Shown piece after piece: positions 51,513 through 60,472 of a DNA stretch of 64,000 nucleotides. A model generated the notes under the pieces. That model was not told the DNA's origin and searched no databases. It worked only from the letters and a program-made list of their open reading frames with translations. Source of the stretch: Bacteroidetes bacterium UBA3022 (GTDB lineage Bacteria > Bacteroidota > Bacteroidia > Chitinophagales > BACL12); contig DDYY01000055.1 in the NCBI GenBank assembly GCA_002346225.1, positions 23,195-87,194 on the forward strand, in the 5' to 3' direction. The position numbers were made by a program, and so were the translations under genes. Within the stretch, counting starts at the first letter, position 1; every line of letters begins with the position of its first letter.

Positions 51513-54500
51513 ATGGAACAGCACCCCGATTATAATGCGGCCTTTAAAAAAGCATACGCAGGATTGAATGCGGCACAAAAGGAAGCCGTTGATGCGATAG
51601 AAGGTCCGGTGATGGTAGTGGCGGGGCCGGGTACAGGAAAAACACAAATACTTTCTGTCCGGATTGGCAACATACTGCAGCAGACAGACACCCAACCCGA
51701 GAATATTCTGTGTCTCACCTATACCGACGCCGGAACCATTGCCATGCGCCGAAGGCTGCTTACGTTCATTGGTCCGGATGCGTACCGTGTGCAGATACAA
51801 ACGTTTCATGCTTTTTGTAATGAGGTTATTCAAAGCCATCCGCACCTCTTTGGAAAGCGTGACCTCGACCTTATCAGCGATCTGGAGAACATAGAACTGC
51901 TGGAGCAATTGCTGCTGCAACTTCCACCCCAGCACATATTAAGAAAATTCAAAGGAGACCTTTCCTTCGATATCGGCAAACTGAATAATTTATTCAGACA
52001 AATGAAAGAGGAGGACTGGACCGTGGAAGTTATCAGCCATGCAGTGGACAGTTATATTGCAGACCTGCCCACAAGGGATGAATACATATATAAGAAAGGC
52101 TCACCTAAGAAGGGAATTAAGGCCGGCGACCTGAAGCAGGCAGCTATTGATAAAGAAACGGAGCGCATGGAAAAACTGCGCGCCGGGGCTGCGTTGTATC
52201 CCATCATGCAGGAGAAGATGCGGGAATTGGGTCGCTACGACTACAGCGATATGATATTGTGGGTGCTCAAGGCATTTCAGACCAATGAAGACCTGTTGCG
52301 CACTTACCAGGAACGGTATCAATATGTGCTGGTGGACGAATACCAGGATACCAACGGCTCACAGAATGAAATCCTGCAGCTGCTGATCAATTTCTGGGAT
52401 GTGCCGAATGTATTCGTGGTGGGTGATGATGACCAGAGTATTTATGAGTTTCAGGGCGCCCGCGTTCAAAACATATTAGATTTTTATAATAAGTATGCTG
52501 CTCATATCAAGACGGTTGTTCTTACCGACAACTATCGGAGCGTTCAGCAGGTGCTGGATGCGGCAAAGGCGGTCATTGACAGAAATAACGATAGGCTGAT
52601 CCGGCATATTGAAGGATTGTCCAAGGAGCTTTTTTCCAGCAATCCGGCACTGTCAGCATTGGATAGCCAACCTGAAGTGCATGTGTATCCCGACCTGCTG
52701 CAGGAAAATGCCGGCATACTGGAAAGCATAAAGCGGGCTTTACAGGAGGGACTTCCCCCGACAGAAATTGCGGTGATTTACCACCGGCATGCGCAGGCCG
52801 AAGACCTCGCACTGTTGTTCGAGAAGGCTGGTTTACCCTATACCATGCGGAAGAAAATCAACGCCCTTGACCATCCCTTCATTCGACAAATATTACAAAT
52901 TCTGGTCTATGTTTCGGAAGAATTCGGACAGCCTAATTCAGCGCAGCACCTGTTGTTTGAGTTGTTGTACTATCCCTATTTTAATATTAGAAAATATGAT
53001 ATAGTTTCTATTGCAGCCTATATTCAAAGCAAAAGAGGACCGCTCACCTGGCGGATGGTTATGTCCGATGAAAACCTTGCCAGAGAAGTGCGACTCAAAG
53101 ACCCGGAGCAGTTGCAACAGCTGGATGGGCTGCTTGCTACCTGGATTGGAGAGGTAGCCAGCCTTACACTTCCCATGTTGCTGGAAAAAATATTGAATGA
53201 AGGTGGAATTTTACGCTATATAGCTGCACATGAGGAGAAGCTGTTTTTGCTGGAGCTTGTCAATACCTTGTTTGATTTTGTGAAACAGGAGGCTGCAAGA
53301 AAGCCATCCATGCGGGTGCAGGACCTGATGGATGTATTCCATCAAATGCAAACGCATGGTATTCAGCTACCCGTAGTGAGAACTAATGGTCTGGAAGGAG
53401 GTGTTCAGTTTGTAACCTGTCATTCAGCCAAGGGGCTGGAATTTGACACGGTTTTCTTGATGGGTTTGACCCGCAACAAGTGGGAAAGTGCACGAGGTAA
53501 CAACTATCAGTTTAAATATCCTGATACCCTGACCAAAAGTGCAGCCACCAACGAAATAGAAGCACTGCGTCGGTTGTTTTACGTTGCCATTACCAGGGCC
53601 AAGAAACACTTGTTCCTCTCGTATGCAGCAGCGGGCAACGATGGAAAGGAGCAGGAGCCTTCGCTCTTCATTGCGGAAGTAATGGAAAGCGGAGTGGTGG
53701 CATCCAGGGATGTGGAGCTGGAGGAAGCAGCTATCGAGCAGACGCGGTTTGCCTTGTTAACTACCAGTCCACCCATGGATATCCCCATGCTGGAGGAGGC
53801 TTATCTGAAGACCAGAACAGAACATTTTGTTTTAAGTGCTTCTTCCCTGAATACGTATTTGAAATGTCCGGTTACCTTCTACTTTCAGCAGATATTGCGG
53901 GTGCCGCAAGCCAAAAGCGATAGCATGCAGTTTGGAACAGCCATACATGATGCACTGCAACGGCTGTTTGCGAAAATGAAAGACAATCATCAGCAATTCC
54001 CGTCGGCTGAAGAACTGGTGCGGGACTTTACCTTTTATATGCACCAGCATCGGGAGGCCTTTACCGATCAGCAATTCAAGAACAGACTCGAGTACGGACA
54101 ACTCATTCTGCCGGAGTACTATAATCACTATATCGGCACATGGAACAAGGTGGTAACTACTGAATACCCTATCCGCAATGTAACCATAGAAGGTATTCCA
54201 CTGACAGGGAAGCTCGACAAGCTCGAGTTTGATGGCAACGAAGTGGTAGTGGTAGATTATAAAACAGGGAACATAAAATACGCCAAGGATAAGCTGGAGC
54301 GTCCGGGGGAGAAAATGGAACATGGCGGTGACTACTGGAGGCAGATGGTTTTCTATCAGCTGCTCATGGATCTGCAACGGCAGAAAAACTGGAAGATGGT
54401 CAAAGGTGAATTTGATTTTGTGGAGAAGAATGCAGAAACCAATGCGTTTGAAAAAGCCGTAGTGGTTGTTTCAGAAGAAGATAAGGCCATCGTGGTGGAG

Positions 54501-54596
54501 CAAATCCGCACTGTGTACGCCTCCATAAGGGAGCATCAGTTTGCGAATGGTTGCAGTGAAGAGGATTGTTACTATTGCAATTTAGTGAAGAATTAG
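51513..54596 (+). CDS. UvrD/Rep-type helicase fused to PD-(D/E)XK nuclease with Fe-S Cys set
   Basis: A 1027-residue superfamily 1A helicase plus nuclease, of the kind that acts in DNA repair and recombination. Helicase motifs: AGPGTGKTQIL (Walker A), VDEYQDTN, DQSIYEFQGA, CHSAKGLEFDTVFLMG, YVAITRAKKHLFL. The C-terminal part (about 775-1027) is a RecB/Cas4/AddB-like nuclease: GKLDKLEF, VVDYKTG and QMVFYQLLMD. Four Cys in the AddB/Cas4 arrangement, C785 (KCPVTFYF), C1014, C1019 and C1022 (CSEEDCYYC), probably hold a [4Fe-4S] cluster. Monocistronic by layout; followed by the glycogen synthase gene after 57 nt. Confidence 0.92.
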   Translation: MEQHPDYNAAFKKAYAGLNAAQKEAVDAIEGPVMVVAGPGTGKTQILSVRIGNILQQTDTQPENILCLTYTDAGTIAMRRRLLTFIGPDAYRVQIQTFHAFCNEVIQSHPHLFGKRDLDLISDLENIELLEQLLLQLPPQHILRKFKGDLSFDIGKLNNLFRQMKEEDWTVEVISHAVDSYIADLPTRDEYIYKKGSPKKGIKAGDLKQAAIDKETERMEKLRAGAALYPIMQEKMRELGRYDYSDMILWVLKAFQTNEDLLRTYQERYQYVLVDEYQDTNGSQNEILQLLINFWDVPNVFVVGDDDQSIYEFQGARVQNILDFYNKYAAHIKTVVLTDNYRSVQQVLDAAKAVIDRNNDRLIRHIEGLSKELFSSNPALSALDSQPEVHVYPDLLQENAGILESIKRALQEGLPPTEIAVIYHRHAQAEDLALLFEKAGLPYTMRKKINALDHPFIRQILQILVYVSEEFGQPNSAQHLLFELLYYPYFNIRKYDIVSIAAYIQSKRGPLTWRMVMSDENLAREVRLKDPEQLQQLDGLLATWIGEVASLTLPMLLEKILNEGGILRYIAAHEEKLFLLELVNTLFDFVKQEAARKPSMRVQDLMDVFHQMQTHGIQLPVVRTNGLEGGVQFVTCHSAKGLEFDTVFLMGLTRNKWESARGNNYQFKYPDTLTKSAATNEIEALRRLFYVAITRAKKHLFLSYAAAGNDGKEQEPSLFIAEVMESGVVASRDVELEEAAIEQTRFALLTTSPPMDIPMLEEAYLKTRTEHFVLSASSLNTYLKCPVTFYFQQILRVPQAKSDSMQFGTAIHDALQRLFAKMKDNHQQFPSAEELVRDFTFYMHQHREAFTDQQFKNRLEYGQLILPEYYNHYIGTWNKVVTTEYPIRNVTIEGIPLTGKLDKLEFDGNEVVVVDYKTGNIKYAKDKLERPGEKMEHGGDYWRQMVFYQLLMDLQRQKNWKMVKGEFDFVEKNAETNAFEKAVVVVSEEDKAIVVEQIRTVYASIREHQFANGCSEEDCYYCNLVKN

Positions 54597-54653
54597 TATC
54601 GGTCTAAGGGTAATTAATAATACTTGATTAACTTTCAGAGCAGATAAATCAGT

Positions 54654-56456
54654 ATGGCAAAGAAGAGTTTATATGAACCGCTATTGGTAGAAGCGGCCTG
54701 GGAAGTATGCAACCAGATTGGAGGTATTTATACCGTGGTGCGTTCGAAAGTACCCTATATTGTTGAGAAATGGGGAGAGCAGTATTGTCTGGTAGGACCC
54801 AAGCTGGGCACCCGTCTGCCGGCAGAGTTTGAAGAGTCGCTGGAGTGGGATGCAGATGACCCATGCGGGAAGGCCGTATTGGCTATGCGGAAAATGGGCT
54901 ATGAAGTCCACTATGGGAGATGGTTAACCCAGGGCACACCCAAGGTGGTGTTGATGGCACCATCAGAAGCGCTGCCGGAGCTGAAGGAAATTCGACAGAA
55001 CCTGCTGACCCATCATCATATCAATATTTTCAATCCGGATGACTTGTTGCAGGATGTCATTCTTTTCGGTCATCTGTTGTACAAGTTTTTTGCAGCCCTG
55101 GAAGCGGCAGCTGGGGGCAGAGAAATCATAGGTCATTTCCATGAATGGATGACCGGTATGCCTATCGGAGATATTGAACGGAATAAACTGAAAATAAGAA
55201 CGGTATTTACCACCCACGCAACCATGCTGGGAAGGTATGTAGCCATGAATGATAAAAACTTCTATAGAAACCTACCTTCCATTGAATGGTTGCCGGCGGC
55301 TCAGAAGTTTTACATTGAGCCCCAGGTAAGACTCGAACGATTGGCAGCTCAGAAGAGTACGGTGTTTACAACTGTAAGTGACGTTACGGGTAAAGAGTGT
55401 GAGTTTTTACTGGGTCGCAAGCCGGATATGATTTTGCCGAATGGTATCAACCTCCATCGGTTTATTGCTACCCATGAACTGCAAAACCTGCACGGGCAGT
55501 TTAAAGAAAAGATTCATGAGTTTACCATGAGTCACTTCTTTCACAGCTATACATTCGACTTGGATGATACCGTGTATTTTTTCACATCAGGTAGATACGA
55601 ATATTTTAATAAGGGATATGATTTGACGCTGGAAGCCCTCCGTCGACTCAACGAACGGATGAAGAAAGAAAATATTAGTACAACTGTAGTAATGTTTTTT
55701 ATCACCAAGCAGCCGTTTGAATCCATTAATCCGAAGGTGTTACAAACACGTGCGGTCATGGATGAAATCAGAGAAACGTGCGAGGAGATTCTGAAGCAGA
55801 TAAGGGAGAAATTGTTTAAAGCGGCAGCTGCCAATGCTGATCATCATTTACCCGAACTCAATGAGTTTGTCGACGATTACTGGAAGTACCGCTACAGAAA
55901 GATGATCCAGTCATGGAAAAGTGATTACTGGCCCATCGTAGTTACGCATAATCTGGTGAACGACGGTTCAGATGATATTATTAAATATCTGAGGGATACA
56001 GATCTGGTGAATAAACCCGATGACAGGGTGAAGATTATTTACCATCCCGACTTTGTAACGCCTACCAATCCGCTGTTCGGAATGGATTATCCGCAATTTG
56101 TGCGCGGTTGTCACCTGGGTATTTTTCCAAGCTATTATGAACCATGGGGCTATACACCTCTTGAATGTGTAGCACGCGGTGTGCCGGCTGTAACCAGCGA
56201 TTTAAGCGGGTTCGGGGACTATTGCTTCAAGCGGTTCCGCAATCTGGAAGACAATGGTATCTATATCGTTAAGCGCAGAAATAAAACTTTCGACGAGTCT
56301 GCAGATCAACTTGCCGAAACCATGTACAGTTTCTTGCAACTGAACCGCAGAGACCGCATCATTCTGCGCAATACGGTAGAAAGCTACGCAGAGAACTTCA
56401 GCTGGGAGTCGCTGGTAGATGAATATGAAAAGGCCTACAGAGAGGTGCTTTCGTAG
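54654..56456 (+). CDS. Glycogen synthase, GT3 (eukaryotic-type) family
   Basis: A 600-residue GT3 enzyme. It extends alpha-1,4-glucan in the cytoplasm using UDP- or ADP-glucose; the donor is uncertain in bacteria. Seen: LVEAAWEVCNQIGGIYTVVRSK at the N-terminus, HFHEWMTG, TVFTTHATMLGRYV, PNGIN, SGRYEYFNKGYD, and the C-terminal YYEPWGYTPLECVARGVPAVTSDLSGFG with the catalytic Glu motif. This family is common in Bacteroidota in place of GlgA (GT5). Complements malQ metabolically. A -7-like element (TAACTTTC) lies 17 nt before the start. Confidence 0.95.
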   Translation: MAKKSLYEPLLVEAAWEVCNQIGGIYTVVRSKVPYIVEKWGEQYCLVGPKLGTRLPAEFEESLEWDADDPCGKAVLAMRKMGYEVHYGRWLTQGTPKVVLMAPSEALPELKEIRQNLLTHHHINIFNPDDLLQDVILFGHLLYKFFAALEAAAGGREIIGHFHEWMTGMPIGDIERNKLKIRTVFTTHATMLGRYVAMNDKNFYRNLPSIEWLPAAQKFYIEPQVRLERLAAQKSTVFTTVSDVTGKECEFLLGRKPDMILPNGINLHRFIATHELQNLHGQFKEKIHEFTMSHFFHSYTFDLDDTVYFFTSGRYEYFNKGYDLTLEALRRLNERMKKENISTTVVMFFITKQPFESINPKVLQTRAVMDEIRETCEEILKQIREKLFKAAAANADHHLPELNEFVDDYWKYRYRKMIQSWKSDYWPIVVTHNLVNDGSDDIIKYLRDTDLVNKPDDRVKIIYHPDFVTPTNPLFGMDYPQFVRGCHLGIFPSYYEPWGYTPLECVARGVPAVTSDLSGFGDYCFKRFRNLEDNGIYIVKRRNKTFDESADQLAETMYSFLQLNRRDRIILRNTVESYAENFSWESLVDEYEKAYREVLS

Positions 56457-56458
56457 TT

Positions 56459-58339
56459 CTATCTAATCAGTTGGAAGCTGCCCTTGGTGGTAAAGTCTTC
56501 ACCAGTGTTGAAGGAGGCATCTATGAAATATACATAGGATCCCATTTCCTGTTCTACACCTTCGAATGTTCCGTCCCATCCGGCGAAGTAATCAGCGCTG
56601 TTGGTTTCGTACACCAACTGACCCCAACGGTTGTAAATTGCCATATAGTAGGAACTCAGATTGAAGGCAATACCCTGGAATAAATCATTGATATTATCTC
56701 TGTTGGGTGAAAAGGCATTCGGCACGAGCACTTCATTGCTGTAAATAACTGTAACAACAATGGTATCAATGGCGAAACATCCGTTAACGTCCGTAATGGA
56801 TACGAAATAGGTGGTGGTGACAGATGGTGAAACTGTATATATGAAACACGGGTCATCTTCACAACCCAGCACTCCGCCATCGGGTGCCCAGTTCACACCT
56901 ATCAGATCGGTAGTAGATGAGGTGGCTGTAAGTTCAGTGCTAAGGCCAAAAGTAATAGCCACATCCGGACTGGCTGTAATGGAAATAGGATCAGGTTCTG
57001 TGATACTAAAGGTCGTTTCCTGGGAACAGCCATTATTGTCTGTTACTACTACGTTATAATCACCGGCACCTAATTCAGTAAGGTCTGCATCCGTTGGATT
57101 GCCGTTGATGGTTATGGTATAAGGGGTAACGCCTCCTTCTATATCTACGGTAGCACTACCATTGGTAAAACCAAAGCATTGAGCGTTTTCGATGTCTTCG
57201 ATAGTTACGGCGATAGGTTCCTGTTCGAGAACATCAAAAAGAAATGTTTTTTCACATCCATCGCTGGCAGTTACTATAACAGAATAGGAGCCTGCCGCCA
57301 GTCCGCTGACACTATTGGTACCCGTTGCACCGGTAGACCATTCGTAAGTATAAGGACCTGCCCCGTCTAGTGCGATGCTGGCACTACCATCGGTGGCGCC
57401 TCCGCAGGATACATCATTGACCGTTAAGGTGCCGGAGAAGCTTTCACCTACTGTAATGGTTACTTCATCTGAAAATTCAGTTCCGTCGCATAATGTTTGC
57501 ACAACTGTATATACTGTGGTTACTTCCGGTGCAACATCTACTTCTGGTCCGCTGCCTATCAAGGTGCCGTCTTCATCAAACCAGCTGATAAATGTGGTGT
57601 ACCACCTCCAGGATTCATTGGTGGCAGACCAATCGGTTGCGTTTCTTCCATCTACCGTAAAAGCAATGGTACCATCTGCGTTTTGAAGACCTTGAGTTGC
57701 TATACCTAAATCCCAGGTAGGGCACACAAGTACTTCTGTGAAATGATTGTCTATGAAATTGGTGGTCTCATGAAGTACTATCTGGAAAGTACCTGCATCG
57801 GAAGTGCAGGAAAACAGCGGAACTTCATCGTAGGTTACTACCAGTCTTCTGTCGGGAGCAGTTCCCGTGGTTTCATAAGATACGCAACCTGTACAAAGAC
57901 CAGTGTGCCAGTCGGTCCAGGGTGCAAATATAGCTGCCTTGGGTACATTGGTCGCTGCATCCGGTATCGGTCCGTCAGGTGTCCAGTTACCAGCCCATCC
58001 CGGTCCGGGTTCAATGAAGCTGATCCATCCGTTGGAACAAACATAAAACTCATCGTATACCTCACCGAAGAAACAGAATTCAAAGCCAATCGGGAAAGGG
58101 CCTTCATATGTATCATCCACCATGGTGATGTCTGTTCCGGATGTTTCTTCCGGTAGATAAGGAATTTCTTCATATGTATAACAGTCCCCGCAAAATACAG
58201 ATGCGTCTGAACCGAGTGTTACAGTCTCGCCGCTGCAAATAGTGGTGTCGGGGAAGCCTGTAATTTGTGCCTGAACAGACAGGGGAAGGATCAATGTAAC
58301 AGCACTAAATAAGGCGATGATGAGTGGAGTTCTTAACAT
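56459..58339 (-). CDS. SprB-like repeat adhesin with T9SS type B sorting domain
   Basis: A 626-residue exported protein. Order: signal peptide (ending SVQAQ), a beta domain with several Cys (about 30-240), two SprB-type repeats (about 310-455; VNDVSCGGATDGSASIAL with YTYEWSTGATG, then IENAQCFGFTNGSATVDI), a third Ig-like segment, and the gliding-motility-associated C-terminal domain (about 540-626, VPNAFSPNRDNINDLFQG and YNRWGQLVYET) that targets to the T9SS type B pathway. Likely a surface protein; adhesion or gliding is a family-based guess. Confidence 0.88.
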   Translation of the reverse strand: MLRTPLIIALFSAVTLILPLSVQAQITGFPDTTICSGETVTLGSDASVFCGDCYTYEEIPYLPEETSGTDITMVDDTYEGPFPIGFEFCFFGEVYDEFYVCSNGWISFIEPGPGWAGNWTPDGPIPDAATNVPKAAIFAPWTDWHTGLCTGCVSYETTGTAPDRRLVVTYDEVPLFSCTSDAGTFQIVLHETTNFIDNHFTEVLVCPTWDLGIATQGLQNADGTIAFTVDGRNATDWSATNESWRWYTTFISWFDEDGTLIGSGPEVDVAPEVTTVYTVVQTLCDGTEFSDEVTITVGESFSGTLTVNDVSCGGATDGSASIALDGAGPYTYEWSTGATGTNSVSGLAAGSYSVIVTASDGCEKTFLFDVLEQEPIAVTIEDIENAQCFGFTNGSATVDIEGGVTPYTITINGNPTDADLTELGAGDYNVVVTDNNGCSQETTFSITEPDPISITASPDVAITFGLSTELTATSSTTDLIGVNWAPDGGVLGCEDDPCFIYTVSPSVTTTYFVSITDVNGCFAIDTIVVTVIYSNEVLVPNAFSPNRDNINDLFQGIAFNLSSYYMAIYNRWGQLVYETNSADYFAGWDGTFEGVEQEMGSYVYFIDASFNTGEDFTTKGSFQLIR

Positions 58340-58503
58340 AAAAACGCTTGTTGAAAGTGGAATTAAAAATAGACATTTTTAATGTCCTTTTTTTCACTTA
58401 CAAACCAGATATTGTGACAGCCTGTGCTTTAAGATAATATGCACAATTGCAACATTTGCATGCTCCATTTCGTTTTTAAACTAAACCCTATTCTTCTATG
58501 ACT

Positions 58504-58683
58504 ATGCTTGAATATTGTAAACTGATTCTGGAGAAGGTCAGTTTCGATGTAGTGCTGTTCAGAAGAGAGTTCCGAAAAGCACTCCGCAACTTATTGCCGC
58601 ATGAAGTGCAGGATTTGAAGCAGTGGTGCATCACCACTTTCGGTTTGGCTTACTGTGTAGCCGCCGATCCCGCCTTCGCTTGA
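58504..58683 (+). CDS. Small conserved-looking protein of unknown function
   Basis: A 59-residue frame: MLEYCKLILEKVSFDVVLFR, then basic KALRNLLPHEVQDLKQWC. It looks like a compact helical protein, and I recall similar short proteins (LEKVSFD, LF-EL-KA motifs) in other Bacteroidota, which I cannot check here. ATG at 58504 preferred over 58498. Stands alone between two minus-strand genes. Confidence 0.55.
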   Translation: MLEYCKLILEKVSFDVVLFRREFRKALRNLLPHEVQDLKQWCITTFGLAYCVAADPAFA

Positions 58684-58843
58684 TGGTTTTTTCTATTATT
58701 GCTTTTGATGGCGTTTTTTTGCCGCAGGAGCGTTGTGCCAGTTTTTTGACACAACGGTATACCTATGAGGGAGAACGTTGCGCAGAGGCCAAGTAAAAAA
58801 ACATTTTTATTTAGTGAAATTGATTGCCCTAACCTATTGACAA

Positions 58844-60472
58844 TCAATACTTTATTCTAAACTTGGTGGTGTATTCCCAATTTGGGCGAATAGTGAGCTC
58901 CGCCTCGTAATAAAAGGTCCTTTCCGGCTGCCGTTTGTCAGGAAAAGAGCCGGTATCCCATTTGCCATTTCTATTGGCATCATCGATAATCCGCAATCGA
59001 TAGGTTTCAGGAAGCAGATTTTTCCAGACTATTTGCGTGGAGTCTGAGAATGCCGGTAGTTGTTGTCTGCTTTTAATACTTCCGTCTTTTCTGATCAGCT
59101 CCGCAATATAATTGTGCTGTCCGGGTGCAATGAGTTCTATGAGTAGTTGCCCGTATTCTTCCTGCGCCCTTGTACGAAAAGCGTATTGAAGCGAATCGTT
59201 GACGCGGCCGTACAGGTCGTTGGTGGCTCCTTTTTTCAGCATGAGGGAGTAGGCCGTATCATTCAGCCAGGTTGATGTTATGAGAAGTTTTTCGGGGTGG
59301 ATACTATCAATACTTGCGGTAAAGGGCATTATTGTCCGGCCGCTATCAATGGTAAGGAGCATGCTGTCTATCGCCCATCCCACCAGCGGAACCTCGAAAG
59401 AGAGGATGGCCGGCGTTGCTAATTCTTGCGATGGGAGCCGGCTTCTACTGCTCTCTCCCCCTGTCGGCGGCGCATTGGTCCACTTATTGGCACGCGACAG
59501 AAAGGCACTGTCAATGGGTTCCAGCGGTAGAGATAGAGTGGTATCCATCATTCCCTGTTGAATACCTAAGCGCAGTGTATCGGGAACAGGTTGAGGATGC
59601 CAAAGGGTAACAGTGTCTTTTCTGCTATTGGATATAAGTAACAGAGAAGCAGAGGTGTCAACAGGCTCTATGCTGAAACTGTCTACCGGTGCACTCCAGA
59701 TCAGCCTTGTTTTTCCGGGTCCGACAGCGCGTATATCACTGATAAATACCAATTCGTTTGCCTGTTCGAACAGCGAAAGTTGTATGCCTACCGTATCGCC
59801 TGTCAACACCAGAGAATCATTCATGAATGCAATGGCCTCGTTGGGAAGGTCATAGAAGTAATTAAAGTTCTGATCCCTCAGTCCGTAGACGCGGTAGTTG
59901 CCTTCCTTGATGTGGTTGATAGTGAAGTTGCCCGACGCATCGCTCTTGGCAAAGTAGGTGGGCTTTTGCTTTTGAAATGCTGAGTCGGCTGTATTTCTGT
60001 AGAGCAATACCAGTGTTTTTTCCGGTATTTCTCCGGAAAATGCGTCGCGCACACTGCCTTTTACGGTCAATGAATCCAGCTCATCTCCGGTAGAAAAGGC
60101 ATAGACATAATTGGAAAGCCGGTTGTTTTCGGTTATATCGCCGATGCAATCTCCAAACTGAATGGTGTAGGTAGTAGCTTCCAGCAATGTGTCTTCTATA
60201 TTGATAATAATGCTTTTTCCCTTTACACGAATATCCGGAAATGCATTGAGCGGAGGGCTGATGACTACCTGGTTGAAAGCATCATTCAGCTGAATGTATT
60301 CGTCAAACTTAATTTCTATTCTGCTCGATTGGAATTGCAGACTTTCATTAGGAGGGGATTCTGATAAGATAGCAGGAGGCGTAGTGTCTTTGTCGCCACC
60401 AGACGGGGGTACAATATTGGCGCATGAGCCTAATAGTAGCGACAGTATTACATAAGGGAATAGATATCTCAT
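58844..60472 (-). CDS. Lipoprotein with N-terminal Ig-like (Big_5) domain
   Basis: A 542-residue lipoprotein (lipobox ending LLGSC, Cys17) starting NIVPPSGGDKDTTPPAILSE, an N-terminal pattern typical of a conserved Bacteroidota family with an Ig-like Big_5 domain (about 30-135). It continues with a CarboxypepD-like segment (about 137-200, SDASGNFTINHIKEGNYRVY) and C-terminal beta domains ending in RIIDDANRNGKWDTG, a calcium-type loop. Function unknown. Overlaps mnmG by 4 nt (ATGA), so expression is tied to it. Confidence 0.78.
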   Translation of the reverse strand: MRYLFPYVILSLLLGSCANIVPPSGGDKDTTPPAILSESPPNESLQFQSSRIEIKFDEYIQLNDAFNQVVISPPLNAFPDIRVKGKSIIINIEDTLLEATTYTIQFGDCIGDITENNRLSNYVYAFSTGDELDSLTVKGSVRDAFSGEIPEKTLVLLYRNTADSAFQKQKPTYFAKSDASGNFTINHIKEGNYRVYGLRDQNFNYFYDLPNEAIAFMNDSLVLTGDTVGIQLSLFEQANELVFISDIRAVGPGKTRLIWSAPVDSFSIEPVDTSASLLLISNSRKDTVTLWHPQPVPDTLRLGIQQGMMDTTLSLPLEPIDSAFLSRANKWTNAPPTGGESSRSRLPSQELATPAILSFEVPLVGWAIDSMLLTIDSGRTIMPFTASIDSIHPEKLLITSTWLNDTAYSLMLKKGATNDLYGRVNDSLQYAFRTRAQEEYGQLLIELIAPGQHNYIAELIRKDGSIKSRQQLPAFSDSTQIVWKNLLPETYRLRIIDDANRNGKWDTGSFPDKRQPERTFYYEAELTIRPNWEYTTKFRIKY

